Below the pieces are notes generated by a model. It was not told the DNA's origin. It searched no databases and worked only from the letters and a program-made list of their open reading frames with translations. From assembly GCA_013205645.1 (NCBI GenBank), contig JABMMH010000007.1:1-30210 (forward strand): DNA of 30,210 nucleotides. The letters run 5' to 3'. Below, piece by piece: positions 23,200-30,210 of this stretch (positions are counted from its first letter, which is position 1; every line of letters begins with the position of its first letter). Position numbers and translations under genes: made by a program. The stretch is from Polaromonas sp. (GTDB lineage Bacteria; Pseudomonadota; Gammaproteobacteria; Burkholderiales; Burkholderiaceae_C).

Positions 23200-25734
23200 T
23201 TATTGTCCTTGCGTCTGCCGCAAGGTTTCAACCACCGGCGTGTTGAGGACTGAGCGCAAGCCCCACCAACCGGCCGCCAGCGCCAAAATGGCACCGGCCA
23301 AACTGCCGAGCACCGGCACATACCATGAGGCCGTCCAAGGAAAGCCGAACACATAACGAGCCAAGGCCCAGCCCACGGCCACAGCGGCTACAGACGCCAG
23401 AAAACCAGCCAGCAAACCAACGCCTGCCAGTTCGGCGCGCTGCACTTGCCGCAGCAGTGAAGCGCGGGCACCGACGGCACGCATGATGGCGAAGTCACGG
23501 GCGCGCTCTTCACGCGTGGCAGTCACAGCGGCAAACAACACCACCAAGCCGGCCGCCAAGGTGAAGCCAAACAGAAATTCGATGGCGCGTATCACTTGGT
23601 CCAGAATGCGCTGAACCTGCGCCAGCGTGTTGGTCATGTTGACATTGGTGATGTTCGGAAAGGCACGCACCAGCGCGTTGTCAAAACTGCCAGGCGGGCC
23701 GGCCGTTTCTGGCGCACGGAAAGCGCTGATGTAAGTGATGGGCACATCGGCCAGCTTGCTCACCGGGTAAATGACAAAGAAATTCACGCGCATCGAACCC
23801 CAGTCGACCTTGCGCAGGCTGGTGATCTTGGCCTCGCTGAGTTGTCCGGCGATGTCAAAACGCAAGCTGTCACCGAGCTTGAGCCCTAAGGTTTCGGCGA
23901 TGCCTTCTTCGACGCTCAGGCCGTCTTTTTCTTCAGGGGTCCAGCGCCCAGCCACCACTTGGTTGTGTGCTGGCTTTTCGGCGGTGTTCGACAGGTTGAA
24001 CTCACGGTCGACCAAGCGCTGCGCGCGGTCGTCTTTGTAATCTGTTGGCGCCACCGCTTGGCCATTGATCGCCACCAAGCGACCGCGAATCATCGGGTAC
24101 CAGTCGTACCGAGCCACGCCAGCATCACGCAAAGCCTGCTGAAACGCAGCACTTTGATCGGGCTGCACATTGATGATGTAACGGTTGGGGGCATCCACCG
24201 GCGTGGCTTGACGCCAGCTGCTGATGAGGTCAGTCCGCAGCAACACCAGCAAGACCAGCGCCAGCAAACCGACCGCCAACGCGCTGACTTGCACCACGGC
24301 ATACACCGGGCGCGCAGCGAGTTGCCGCGTCGCCAACACCAGCCAACGCGGTGCGGTGGCTTCGTTGACGCTGACGCGCAGCAAACGAACCGCCACATAA
24401 CTGGCGAGTGCAAACACCAGCACAGCCCCGGCAAAGCCACCAACGGCAATCAGCCCGAGCTTGAGATCGCTGCTGGCGGCCAACAGCAAGGTGGCAAAAC
24501 CCAGCACGCCCACCAACAACACGGTAATAGAGACTGGTTTGAGATTACCGACTTCGCGGCGAATCACGCGCAGCGGCGGCACTTGAGCCAGCTGCAACAC
24601 CGGCGGCAGGCCAAAGGCCAACATCAACGTCAGGCCCATTCCCATGCCAAAACCAGCCGGCCAGAAGGTGGCGGCGGGCAACACAGATTCCACCAAGCCA
24701 GCCAACAACAAGATAAACGCGTAGTGCACGGCAAAACCGATGGCCACACCCAACGCGCTGGCAAACAATCCCACCACCACAAATTCAAAGGTGTACGCCA
24801 AAGCAATCGTCCGCTGCGGCTGACCGAGCACCCGCAACATGGCGCAGTCGTCCAGATGCTTGGCGGCGAAACCCCGTGCCACGATGGCGACTGCCACAGC
24901 GCTCAAAAGCGCAGCCAATAAGCTGACGAGGTTGAGGAATTTTTCAGCACGATCAAGCGTCTGACGCATTTGCGGACGGCCGTCGTCAAGGGACTCGATG
25001 CTCACACCCCTGTCACCCGGTTTTTTAACCTCCTCTGTGGCCCAGTCGACGAACGCCTTGACGACTGGATCGGTGCCCGCTACCGCCAAACGATAGGTAG
25101 TTCGGCTGGCCGGCTGTATCAAAGCCGTCGCCGCCACGTCGGCCTGATTGACCATCACGCGCGGCGAAAAGCTGATGAAGCCGCCGCCACGGTCAGGCTC
25201 GCTGACAATGATTTTGCTGACCGTGAAGCTGGCGTCGCCTAACAACAAAGACTGGCCCATTTCGAGGCCCAGTGAATTCATCAGCGGCGCGTCGACCCAA
25301 GCGGTGCCGGGGGCAGGTATTTCGCGTGTGGTGTCCCCTGGCGCGCCGGGGGTGTCTGCAATGCGCAAGTTGCCGCGCAAGGGATAGCCGGCTGCCACTG
25401 CTTTGAACGCTACCAAGTTGGTGGCACCCCCGGCGGCGTCAGGCGCACGTGCCATGGTCGGGAAACTGACGATGGAGACCGTGGCCAAGCCCAGCTCGTT
25501 GGCCTTCGCAATGAACGGCGCTGGCGTGGGCAAATCGCTCCTGACAATGGCGTCACCACCGAGCAGCTGCCGCGCATCACGTTCCAAGCCGCCTTTGAGT
25601 CGATCTGCAAAAAATCCAACCGCCGTGAGAGAGGCCACGGCCAAGGCCACCGCGACGATCAACAAACGCAACTCACCCGCGCGCAGATCGCGCAAGGTGC
25701 TCTTCCAACCCAGCTTTAAGAAAAGAAAATTCAT
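23200..25734 (-). CDS. FtsX-type ABC transporter permease (YbbP-like)
   Basis: The protein has 844 residues, similar to YbbP. It has an N-terminal membrane helix (about 20-42), a large periplasmic region, a first FtsX domain of membrane helices at about 270-440, a second periplasmic part, and a second FtsX domain at the C-terminus (FLFGFTLAAGLVVLFAAVTA and RDFAIMRAVGARASLLRQVQ). The segment ERARDFAIMRAVGA is a typical coupling-helix region. Such permeases work with a LolD/YbbA-type ATPase and act in lipid or peptide export by mechanotransmission; substrate is unknown. No ATPase gene is next to it here. Upstream, fdhD is on the same strand 24 bases away. Start at the ATG before NFLFLKLGWKSTLRDLRAGE. 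Confidence 0.92.
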   Translation of the reverse strand: MNFLFLKLGWKSTLRDLRAGELRLLIVAVALAVASLTAVGFFADRLKGGLERDARQLLGGDAIVRSDLPTPAPFIAKANELGLATVSIVSFPTMARAPDAAGGATNLVAFKAVAAGYPLRGNLRIADTPGAPGDTTREIPAPGTAWVDAPLMNSLGLEMGQSLLLGDASFTVSKIIVSEPDRGGGFISFSPRVMVNQADVAATALIQPASRTTYRLAVAGTDPVVKAFVDWATEEVKKPGDRGVSIESLDDGRPQMRQTLDRAEKFLNLVSLLAALLSAVAVAIVARGFAAKHLDDCAMLRVLGQPQRTIALAYTFEFVVVGLFASALGVAIGFAVHYAFILLLAGLVESVLPAATFWPAGFGMGMGLTLMLAFGLPPVLQLAQVPPLRVIRREVGNLKPVSITVLLVGVLGFATLLLAASSDLKLGLIAVGGFAGAVLVFALASYVAVRLLRVSVNEATAPRWLVLATRQLAARPVYAVVQVSALAVGLLALVLLVLLRTDLISSWRQATPVDAPNRYIINVQPDQSAAFQQALRDAGVARYDWYPMIRGRLVAINGQAVAPTDYKDDRAQRLVDREFNLSNTAEKPAHNQVVAGRWTPEEKDGLSVEEGIAETLGLKLGDSLRFDIAGQLSEAKITSLRKVDWGSMRVNFFVIYPVSKLADVPITYISAFRAPETAGPPGSFDNALVRAFPNITNVNMTNTLAQVQRILDQVIRAIEFLFGFTLAAGLVVLFAAVTATREERARDFAIMRAVGARASLLRQVQRAELAGVGLLAGFLASVAAVAVGWALARYVFGFPWTASWYVPVLGSLAGAILALAAGWWGLRSVLNTPVVETLRQTQGQ

Positions 25735-25758
25735 GGGCCTGACCTTAGCCTATATGGA

Positions 25759-26622
25759 TTAACCGTGGTTAACCCTAGGTTGGGGCTCCAACTGCAAGCG
25801 CTCCGGGCTGGCGTAACAAACAAAGCGCTTGTTAGTGGCTCGGCCAATGGCACACAAACCCACAGCTTGCGCGATCTGATGGCCCATCTGTGTGATGCCG
25901 CTGCGCGAGACCACAATCGGCACGCCCATCTGCGCTGACTTGATGACCATCTCGCTGGTCAGCCGGCCCGTGGTGTAAAAAACCAGCCCTTCGCTGGTGA
26001 TCACATTCATGGCCAACCAACCGGCAATCGTGTCGATCGCGTTGTGGCGCCCGACATCCTCGATAAACAGCAGCATCTTCGGCTCATCACCGCCCAGCTG
26101 AAACAATGCGCAGGCATGGACCGAGCCGGCCGACTTGTATGTTGTCTCTTCAAGGCGAATGGTGTTGACCACGCTGTACAACTGGCGCTGTGTAATGCGG
26201 ATGTCTTTGGGCAGCACCAACTGATCGACCTCGTCCATCAGCCCACCAAAAACACTGCCCTGCCCGCAGCCGGTGGTGACCACACGGCGCGATGTTTTCT
26301 CCTCGATGTCGTCAATGCCGGCGCGGGATTTCACAGCGGCGGCACCGACATCCCAGTCCACCGTGATGGACTCTATTTGTTCGGCGGAGCTGATCAAACG
26401 CTGATTGCGCAAATAACCCAGCACCAACAGTTCTGGGTGTGCACCCAAGGTCATCAAGGTGACCAGTTCGCGCTTGTCTACATACACGGTGAGCGCGCGC
26501 TCGGCCGGAATCGACATGCGCAGCTGCTCGCCGTATTCATTGACGATGTCAACTTCGCAGGTCAGGGGTGCGCTGGCTTGGGTCAGGCTAGGCAGCAAAG
26601 AATTTGAGAGCGTCTGGGTCAT
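25759..26622 (-). CDS. fdhD: Formate dehydrogenase accessory sulfurtransferase FdhD
   Basis: The protein has 287 residues. FdhD carries sulfur from the cysteine desulfurase IscS to the molybdenum cofactor of formate dehydrogenase. Typical segments: PAERALTVYVDKRELVTLMT, HPELLVLGYLRNQRLI, FIEDVGRHNAIDTIAGWLAM and YTTGRLTSEMVIKSAQMGVP. In the active loop it has TTGCGQG: Cys119 is kept, but the second Cys of the CxxC in the E. coli protein is Gly122. I believe this is common in related betaproteobacteria, so not a defect. The gene lies downstream of the formate dehydrogenase operon but is separated from it by a terminator just before its start codon. Confidence 0.96.
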   Translation of the reverse strand: MTQTLSNSLLPSLTQASAPLTCEVDIVNEYGEQLRMSIPAERALTVYVDKRELVTLMTLGAHPELLVLGYLRNQRLISSAEQIESITVDWDVGAAAVKSRAGIDDIEEKTSRRVVTTGCGQGSVFGGLMDEVDQLVLPKDIRITQRQLYSVVNTIRLEETTYKSAGSVHACALFQLGGDEPKMLLFIEDVGRHNAIDTIAGWLAMNVITSEGLVFYTTGRLTSEMVIKSAQMGVPIVVSRSGITQMGHQIAQAVGLCAIGRATNKRFVCYASPERLQLEPQPRVNHG

Positions 26623-26638
26623 CCTGAGAGGCTACAAC

Positions 26639-26670
26639 AAAAAAGCCGACCCTGATGAGGTCGGCTTTTT
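26639..26670. terminator. Intrinsic terminator after the formate dehydrogenase operon
   Basis: GCCGACC (26645-26651) and GGTCGGC (26659-26665) pair perfectly around 7 bases, extended by a run of A on the left and T on the right. On the minus strand, the direction of the operon, the hairpin is followed by T-rich sequence. It lies 20 bases after the stop of the last operon gene and about 17 bases before the fdhD start codon. Confidence 0.9.
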
Positions 26671-26689
26671 AAACGGGCAACTTGTGCAG

Positions 26690-27019
26690 TCAGGATTTTT
26701 TAGCTGGTGCTGTTGGGATCACAGAGACTGCCGCCGCAGCCGGCTTGTAAGCAAACGGGCCCGGGTCAGCGCAAGGCGGCGTCTGCGCGGCTGGCTTAGT
26801 TGGCTTGCCTGTGGCCTTGGCCGTTTTGTAGTAATACGCCGCTGACTTGTCTTGCGACTTGCAGAGCAGGTAACCATCCACCTTGCCACTCCAAGCCGTT
26901 TTAGCAACGGTTTCGGCGGCTTTGGCCTTGCCTGCGTCGTCAAGCACAGGGGGTGAAATTTTTGCTGCCACTATTAAAGAAGCGCTGAGCAGCAAGCCTG
27001 TAACTAAGATTTTTTTCAT
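26690..27019 (-). CDS. Small periplasmic protein of the formate dehydrogenase operon, unknown function
   Basis: The protein has 109 residues. A signal peptide occupies about residues 1-19 (MKKILVTGLLLSASLIVAA). The mature part contains KTAWSGKVDGYLLCKSQDKSAAYYY near residues 41-65, a short Lys/Thr/Pro/Ala linker, and CADPGPFAYKP near residues 83-93. The two cysteines could form a disulfide in the periplasm. The C-terminus is Ala/Pro-rich. I do not recognise a named family. It begins 18 bases after the gamma-subunit gene and is the last gene before the terminator, so it is probably expressed with formate dehydrogenase, which also acts at the periplasmic side. Confidence 0.8.
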   Translation of the reverse strand: MKKILVTGLLLSASLIVAAKISPPVLDDAGKAKAAETVAKTAWSGKVDGYLLCKSQDKSAAYYYKTAKATGKPTKPAAQTPPCADPGPFAYKPAAAAVSVIPTAPAKKS

Positions 27020-27037
27020 ATCCGTTCTCGCTAAAAT

Positions 27038-28201
27038 TTAAACCGGCTGGCTGGGTGTGATTGGCGACGAAGTTGCTGGCAGCGCGGAGCGCTGAGCAGG
27101 AATCTTGCCCGATTTGATGTCGTCGTACCAATATTCGTGATGCTCTTTGGCCCAAGCTTCATCAACGTAACCATGACGCATGCCTTCGTAAGCACCATCC
27201 ATTCCAACCGATCCGAGGTAAGCATGGGCCAAAAACATCGCCAGCATTAACACGCTGGTGACAGCGTGAACCATGTGTGCAATCTGCATGGTGCCGCGCT
27301 CATAAATCAGCCCTGGAACTATTTTGTCCATCACAAAGCCGGATGCAATGATGATCAAGCCCAAGAAAAAAACCCCACCCCAAAAGATAGCTTTAGAGCC
27401 TGGGTTGAAGCGGTTCGTCGCCGGTGCGTGTCCGCCCAACATACCGCCACCCTTAAGGACCCACTGCAAATCGCCTTTTTCAGGCCAGTTATCTTTCAAG
27501 AAAGTCACAAAAACCACCACCATCGACACCGCAAACAGTGGTCCGGCAAAATTATGCAAATTTTTCAGGGCATAAGTCAACCATCCAAACAGCGTTGCAC
27601 CCATGATGGGGAGCAGAAAAAATTTACCGTAAGCCATCACCACACCGGACACTCCCAACGCAACAAATGCAATGGCGTTGGACCAGTGTGCTGCACGTTC
27701 AAACGGCGTGAAGCGTTCAATTTTGCGACCGGTAGCAGGCAACGTGGTCTTCATCGGACCCTTGGCAAAGTAGACAAAGGCCAGCGACAACATCACTATC
27801 AGAAGCAGCGAACCACCGTAAGGAATCAACCAGTTGTTGCGCACCTGCCGCCAGGCTTCGCCCGCGTTGGTGTAAGACGAACCCGGGTACTGCACAAAGG
27901 GCTGAATCAAATTGCCAGCTTCTGGCGCTTCACTTTTAGGCAAGCTGCTGAAACCGGTGGCACCCGCCCCGACTTGACGCCACATCGGTGCGTTGTTGCC
28001 AGGCTGGACCTTGCCGCGCTCCGCATTGGTCTGCGTGGCGTAGCCAGGATCCGCACTGGCTTCAGGCTTGACCTCAAAAATGTTGGCACTTTGGATGCCG
28101 CTGGTGCTCGCTGGCGCAGTCTGCGCCGAAACGCCAAGCCCGGCCAGTGCAGCACAAGCTGCCAGCAGCAGCGCTCTCAATACGCGTGATGGGTGTTGCA
28201 T
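27038..28201 (-). CDS. Formate dehydrogenase gamma subunit (cytochrome b556), with N-terminal extension
   Basis: The protein has 387 residues from the ATG at 28201, which has GGGGGAG upstream; a longer frame from 28279 would bury the signal peptide. Residues 1-26 are a signal peptide (ending VSA before QTAPAS), followed by about 95 periplasmic residues and a membrane helix at about 124-146. The cytochrome b core starts near residue 165 (FTPFERAAHWSNAIAFV) and holds four helices with likely heme His in AAHW, LHNFAG and IAHMVHAV. The subunit anchors the enzyme and passes formate electrons to quinone. E. coli FdnI has only 217 residues without the extension. This is the FDH3-type found in beta- and epsilonproteobacteria. 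Confidence 0.93.
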   Translation of the reverse strand: MQHPSRVLRALLLAACAALAGLGVSAQTAPASTSGIQSANIFEVKPEASADPGYATQTNAERGKVQPGNNAPMWRQVGAGATGFSSLPKSEAPEAGNLIQPFVQYPGSSYTNAGEAWRQVRNNWLIPYGGSLLLIVMLSLAFVYFAKGPMKTTLPATGRKIERFTPFERAAHWSNAIAFVALGVSGVVMAYGKFFLLPIMGATLFGWLTYALKNLHNFAGPLFAVSMVVVFVTFLKDNWPEKGDLQWVLKGGGMLGGHAPATNRFNPGSKAIFWGGVFFLGLIIIASGFVMDKIVPGLIYERGTMQIAHMVHAVTSVLMLAMFLAHAYLGSVGMDGAYEGMRHGYVDEAWAKEHHEYWYDDIKSGKIPAQRSALPATSSPITPSQPV

Positions 28202-28215
28202 GAGAACTCCCCCTA

Positions 28216-28437
28216 TTATCTGATGCGGTTGTATTCGTTTTGCCCGTTTTGCAGACGCGATTTGAGATGCAACTCCCAAGCGGTCTTGTCGCCGGCTTTC
28301 CAGCCCGGGGCGTTGTACGGGTTGCTGGTGCCTTGGAAAGCGGCCGTGTCGCGCTTGGCGCCTGTGCCGGTCTGCGGTGTTTCACCGCAAGCAGCCAAGC
28401 TCACCACAGCAGCCAAAGTCAATGCTGTGCGGATCAT
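28216..28437 (-). CDS. Small lipoprotein encoded between formate dehydrogenase beta and gamma
   Basis: The protein has 73 residues from the ATG at 28437, which overlaps the stop of the beta-subunit gene by four bases (ATGA); a longer frame from 28497 has no signal sequence at its start. Residues 1-16 with Cys17 form a lipoprotein signal peptide (VSLAAC). The mature part is polar, with NPYNAPGWKAGDKTAWELHL and a basic C-terminal helix ending NEYNRIR. There is no known motif. Its coupling to the beta subunit and 14-base spacing to the gamma gene suggest a membrane-bound partner or assembly factor of this formate dehydrogenase. It is easily missed because it is short. Confidence 0.85.
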   Translation of the reverse strand: MIRTALTLAAVVSLAACGETPQTGTGAKRDTAAFQGTSNPYNAPGWKAGDKTAWELHLKSRLQNGQNEYNRIR

Positions 28438-29057
28438 TTTTGAACCCCTTCCACAGGTGGACGGCCAGCTTGCTTCGAGCCGTAGGCGGTGCCCCAACCC
28501 CAGACTTCAGCACCCTTGCCGCGTTGAACCACTCGGGTACGGAAGATGTCGGCAATCACATCGCCGTCACCTGCCAACAGAGCCTTGGTGGAGCACATCT
28601 CCGCGCAAGCCGGCAGTTTGCCTTCAGCCAAGCGGTTACGGCCGTACTTTTCAAACTCAGCCTGGCTGCCATTGGCTTCAGGGCCACCGGCGCAGAAGGT
28701 GCACTTGTCCATCTTGCCGCGCACACCGAAGGTGCCTTGCGATGGAAACTGCGGCGCACCAAATGGGCAGGCATAAGAGCAGTAACCGCAACCAATGCAG
28801 ACGTCTTTGTCGTGCAAGACCACACCTTCGTCAGTACGGTAAAAGCAATTGACCGGGCAAACGGCCATGCAAGGTGCGTCGCTGCAATGCATGCAGGCCA
28901 CTGAGATAGATTTTTCGCCGGGAACACCATCGTTCAGCGTGACCACACGGCGGCGATTGACGCCCCAAGGGACTTCGTGTTCGTTTTTACAAGCGGTGAC
29001 GCAACCATTGCATTCAATGCAGCGTTCCGCGTCACAGACAAATTTCATGCGTGCCAT
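28434..29057 (-). CDS. fdh3B: Formate dehydrogenase beta subunit (four [4Fe-4S] clusters, FDH3 type)
   Basis: The protein has 207 residues. Cysteine sets for four [4Fe-4S] clusters are visible: CIECNGCVTACKNEHEVPWG at residues 13-32, CMHCSDAPCMAVCP near 55, CIGCGYCSYACPFG near 87, and a more spread set with CTFC near 119 and CAEMCS near 150. It carries electrons from the catalytic subunit to the cytochrome b subunit. It lacks the C-terminal membrane helix of E. coli FdnH/FdoH and is shorter (about 300 there). AAGGA overlaps the stop codon of the alpha gene upstream. The next gene overlaps its stop by four bases. An ATG at codon 4 is a possible alternative start. Confidence 0.95.
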   Translation of the reverse strand: MARMKFVCDAERCIECNGCVTACKNEHEVPWGVNRRRVVTLNDGVPGEKSISVACMHCSDAPCMAVCPVNCFYRTDEGVVLHDKDVCIGCGYCSYACPFGAPQFPSQGTFGVRGKMDKCTFCAGGPEANGSQAEFEKYGRNRLAEGKLPACAEMCSTKALLAGDGDVIADIFRTRVVQRGKGAEVWGWGTAYGSKQAGRPPVEGVQK

Positions 29058-29066
29058 ATTTTTTCC

Positions 29067-30210
29067 TTATGCCTTTTCGACGTTGCAAACCGTCGTTTTG
29101 CTTTCTTGCATCATCGTCACGCTGTCGTAACCGTAGGTTGTTGCTGTGTTGATGGCTTCGCCGCGCACGATCGGAGCCGCACCTGCCGGGTAATAAGCCA
29201 GCATGTCAGCCCCTTGCCAGCGACCCGAGAAGTGGAACGGCATGAAGACCGTGTCGGGTCCGACCCGCGGTGTCACCATGGCCTGCACATTCAGGCGCGC
29301 ACCTGTCGGGGTGGTGACCCAAGCGCGCTCGCCATTGCGAATACCTTTGTCAGCCGCCACTTTGGGGTTGATCTCAATGAACATTTCCTGCTGCAACTCA
29401 GCCAGCCAAGGGTTGGAGCGGGTTTCCTCGCCACCACCCTCGTACTCAACCAAGCGACCAGAGGTCATGACCAACGGGAATTTCTCGTGGACTTTGTCGG
29501 CGATGTTCTTGTCTTGAATCGACTTGAACAGCGTCGGCAGGCGCCAGAATGTTTTCTTGTCGTCGTGCGTCGGGTACTTGGCTTGTAAGTCTGCCCGGTT
29601 GCCATACAAAGGCTCGCGGTGCTGCGGAATCGCATCGGGAAAGTTCCAGACCACCGCACGCGCCTTGGCATTACCAAATGGATAGCAACCGTGGTTTTGC
29701 ATGAAAACACGGATCATGCCGCCAGAAGAATCGGTCTTCCAGTTTTTACCTTCAGCAGCGAGTTTTTCTGGCTCCGACAACTCATCCCACCAGCCGAGTT
29801 TCTTCAGCATCACGTGGTCGAGTTCTGGGTAACCGGTCGTGATGTCCGCACCTTTGGAGTGCGAGCCATCTTCGGCCAGCAAGTTGACGCCTTCGCGCTC
29901 GACGCCAAAATTGGCGCGGAAGTTACCGCCGCCGTCCATGACGTGTTTCGATGTGTCGTAGAGATTCGGCGTGCCAGGGTGCTTCATCTCGGCAGTGCCC
30001 CAGCAAGGCCATGGGAGACCGAAATAATCACCGCCCAAGTCATAGCCGGTTTCTTTGTCTTTTCCGCCGTTCGATTTCAGCGTCTTGACATCAAACACAT
30101 GCATGTTTTTCATGTGTGCTTTGAGACGCTCAGGAGTCTGACCGGTGTAGCCAATGGTCCAGACTGACTTGTTGATTTCGCGCAAGATGTCTTCGGGCAT
30201 GGGCTCGTCC
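29067..30210 (-). CDS. Formate dehydrogenase alpha subunit, C-terminal part
   Basis: The frame is open to the right edge of the window, so about 380 C-terminal residues of a catalytic subunit that usually has about 950 residues are visible. The last 120 or so residues form the molybdopterin dinucleotide binding domain: LVMTSGRLVEYEGGGEETRS, a WLAELQQEMFIEINPKVA stretch, NGERAWVTTPTG and TVFMPFHFSGRWQGADML. The protein oxidises formate to carbon dioxide with a bis-MGD molybdenum (or tungsten) cofactor, normally in the periplasm after Tat export. The cofactor-ligand Cys or Sec and the Tat signal lie outside the window. The beta gene starts 9 bases after its stop. Confidence 0.94.
   Translation of the reverse strand, partial: DEPMPEDILREINKSVWTIGYTGQTPERLKAHMKNMHVFDVKTLKSNGGKDKETGYDLGGDYFGLPWPCWGTAEMKHPGTPNLYDTSKHVMDGGGNFRANFGVEREGVNLLAEDGSHSKGADITTGYPELDHVMLKKLGWWDELSEPEKLAAEGKNWKTDSSGGMIRVFMQNHGCYPFGNAKARAVVWNFPDAIPQHREPLYGNRADLQAKYPTHDDKKTFWRLPTLFKSIQDKNIADKVHEKFPLVMTSGRLVEYEGGGEETRSNPWLAELQQEMFIEINPKVAADKGIRNGERAWVTTPTGARLNVQAMVTPRVGPDTVFMPFHFSGRWQGADMLAYYPAGAAPIVRGEAINTATTYGYDSVTMMQESKTTVCNVEKA

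Noticed and set aside
23959..24921. 320-residue Gln/His-rich open frame on the plus strand
   Set aside because: It is antisense to the ABC permease; the Gln/His richness comes from reading Leu/Val-rich membrane codons backwards.
27266..28189. 307-residue open frame on the plus strand
   Set aside because: It is antisense to the formate dehydrogenase gamma gene and shows no family features.

Overview
This window looks like a chromosomal segment of a Burkholderiales betaproteobacterium, most likely of the family Comamonadaceae. The reasons are the high GC content, three Bug-type periplasmic binding proteins, many LysR regulators, the fkpB-ispH-serS order, and an FDH3-type formate dehydrogenase operon. 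The taxonomic call is inference from gene content. Genes are dense, with no gene-free stretch over 300 bases. I saw no tRNA, rRNA, IS element or CRISPR array.

Layout from left to right. (1) 1-1797: the 3' end of xanthine dehydrogenase xdhB, then a predicted outer-membrane barrel that may import purines or nucleosides, closed by a strong terminator. (2) 1864-7196, minus strand: a tartrate/hydroxy-acid operon ttuC - Bug - type II haloacid dehalogenase - Bug - ttuD. Both Bug genes start with the same 100-bp stretch (leader, ribosome binding site and signal-peptide codons). A divergent LysR gene follows at 7270-8205. (3) 8208-13794: a LysR gene divergent from maleate isomerase - Bug - IorA-like [2Fe-2S] subunit - IorB-like Tat-exported molybdenum hydroxylase subunit. 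(4) 13815-15014: the membrane urate hydroxylase puuD, minus strand. (5) 15261-17441: a VirK/DUF535 gene and a LysR gene that overlap tail to tail, then a small ORF with a near-consensus promoter. (6) 17445-21207, minus strand: fkpB - ispH - serS - xdhC. (7) 21392-22759: radC and an Smr-domain gene. (8) 22775-25734, minus strand: an FtsX-type ABC permease and a truncated hemoglobin. (9) 25759-30210, minus strand: fdhD, and a formate dehydrogenase operon (alpha, beta, small lipoprotein, cytochrome b gamma, small periplasmic protein) ended by a terminator.

Two themes connect the genes. One is molybdenum enzymes: xanthine dehydrogenase, an IorAB-type hydroxylase and formate dehydrogenase are present together with the maturation factors XdhC and FdhD. 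PuuD continues the xanthine dehydrogenase pathway by oxidising urate. The other is uptake and oxidation of small carboxylic acids: tartrate/malate dehydrogenase, glycerate kinase or hydroxypyruvate reductase, maleate isomerase, a haloacid dehalogenase and three Bug proteins, with no TctA/TctB membrane partner in view.

The most unusual observations are the DNA-identical leader and signal peptide joined to two diverged Bug proteins around an apparently AT-richer insert, the unrecognised small lipoprotein translationally coupled to the formate dehydrogenase beta subunit, and the 142-bp convergent coding overlap at 16175-16316.
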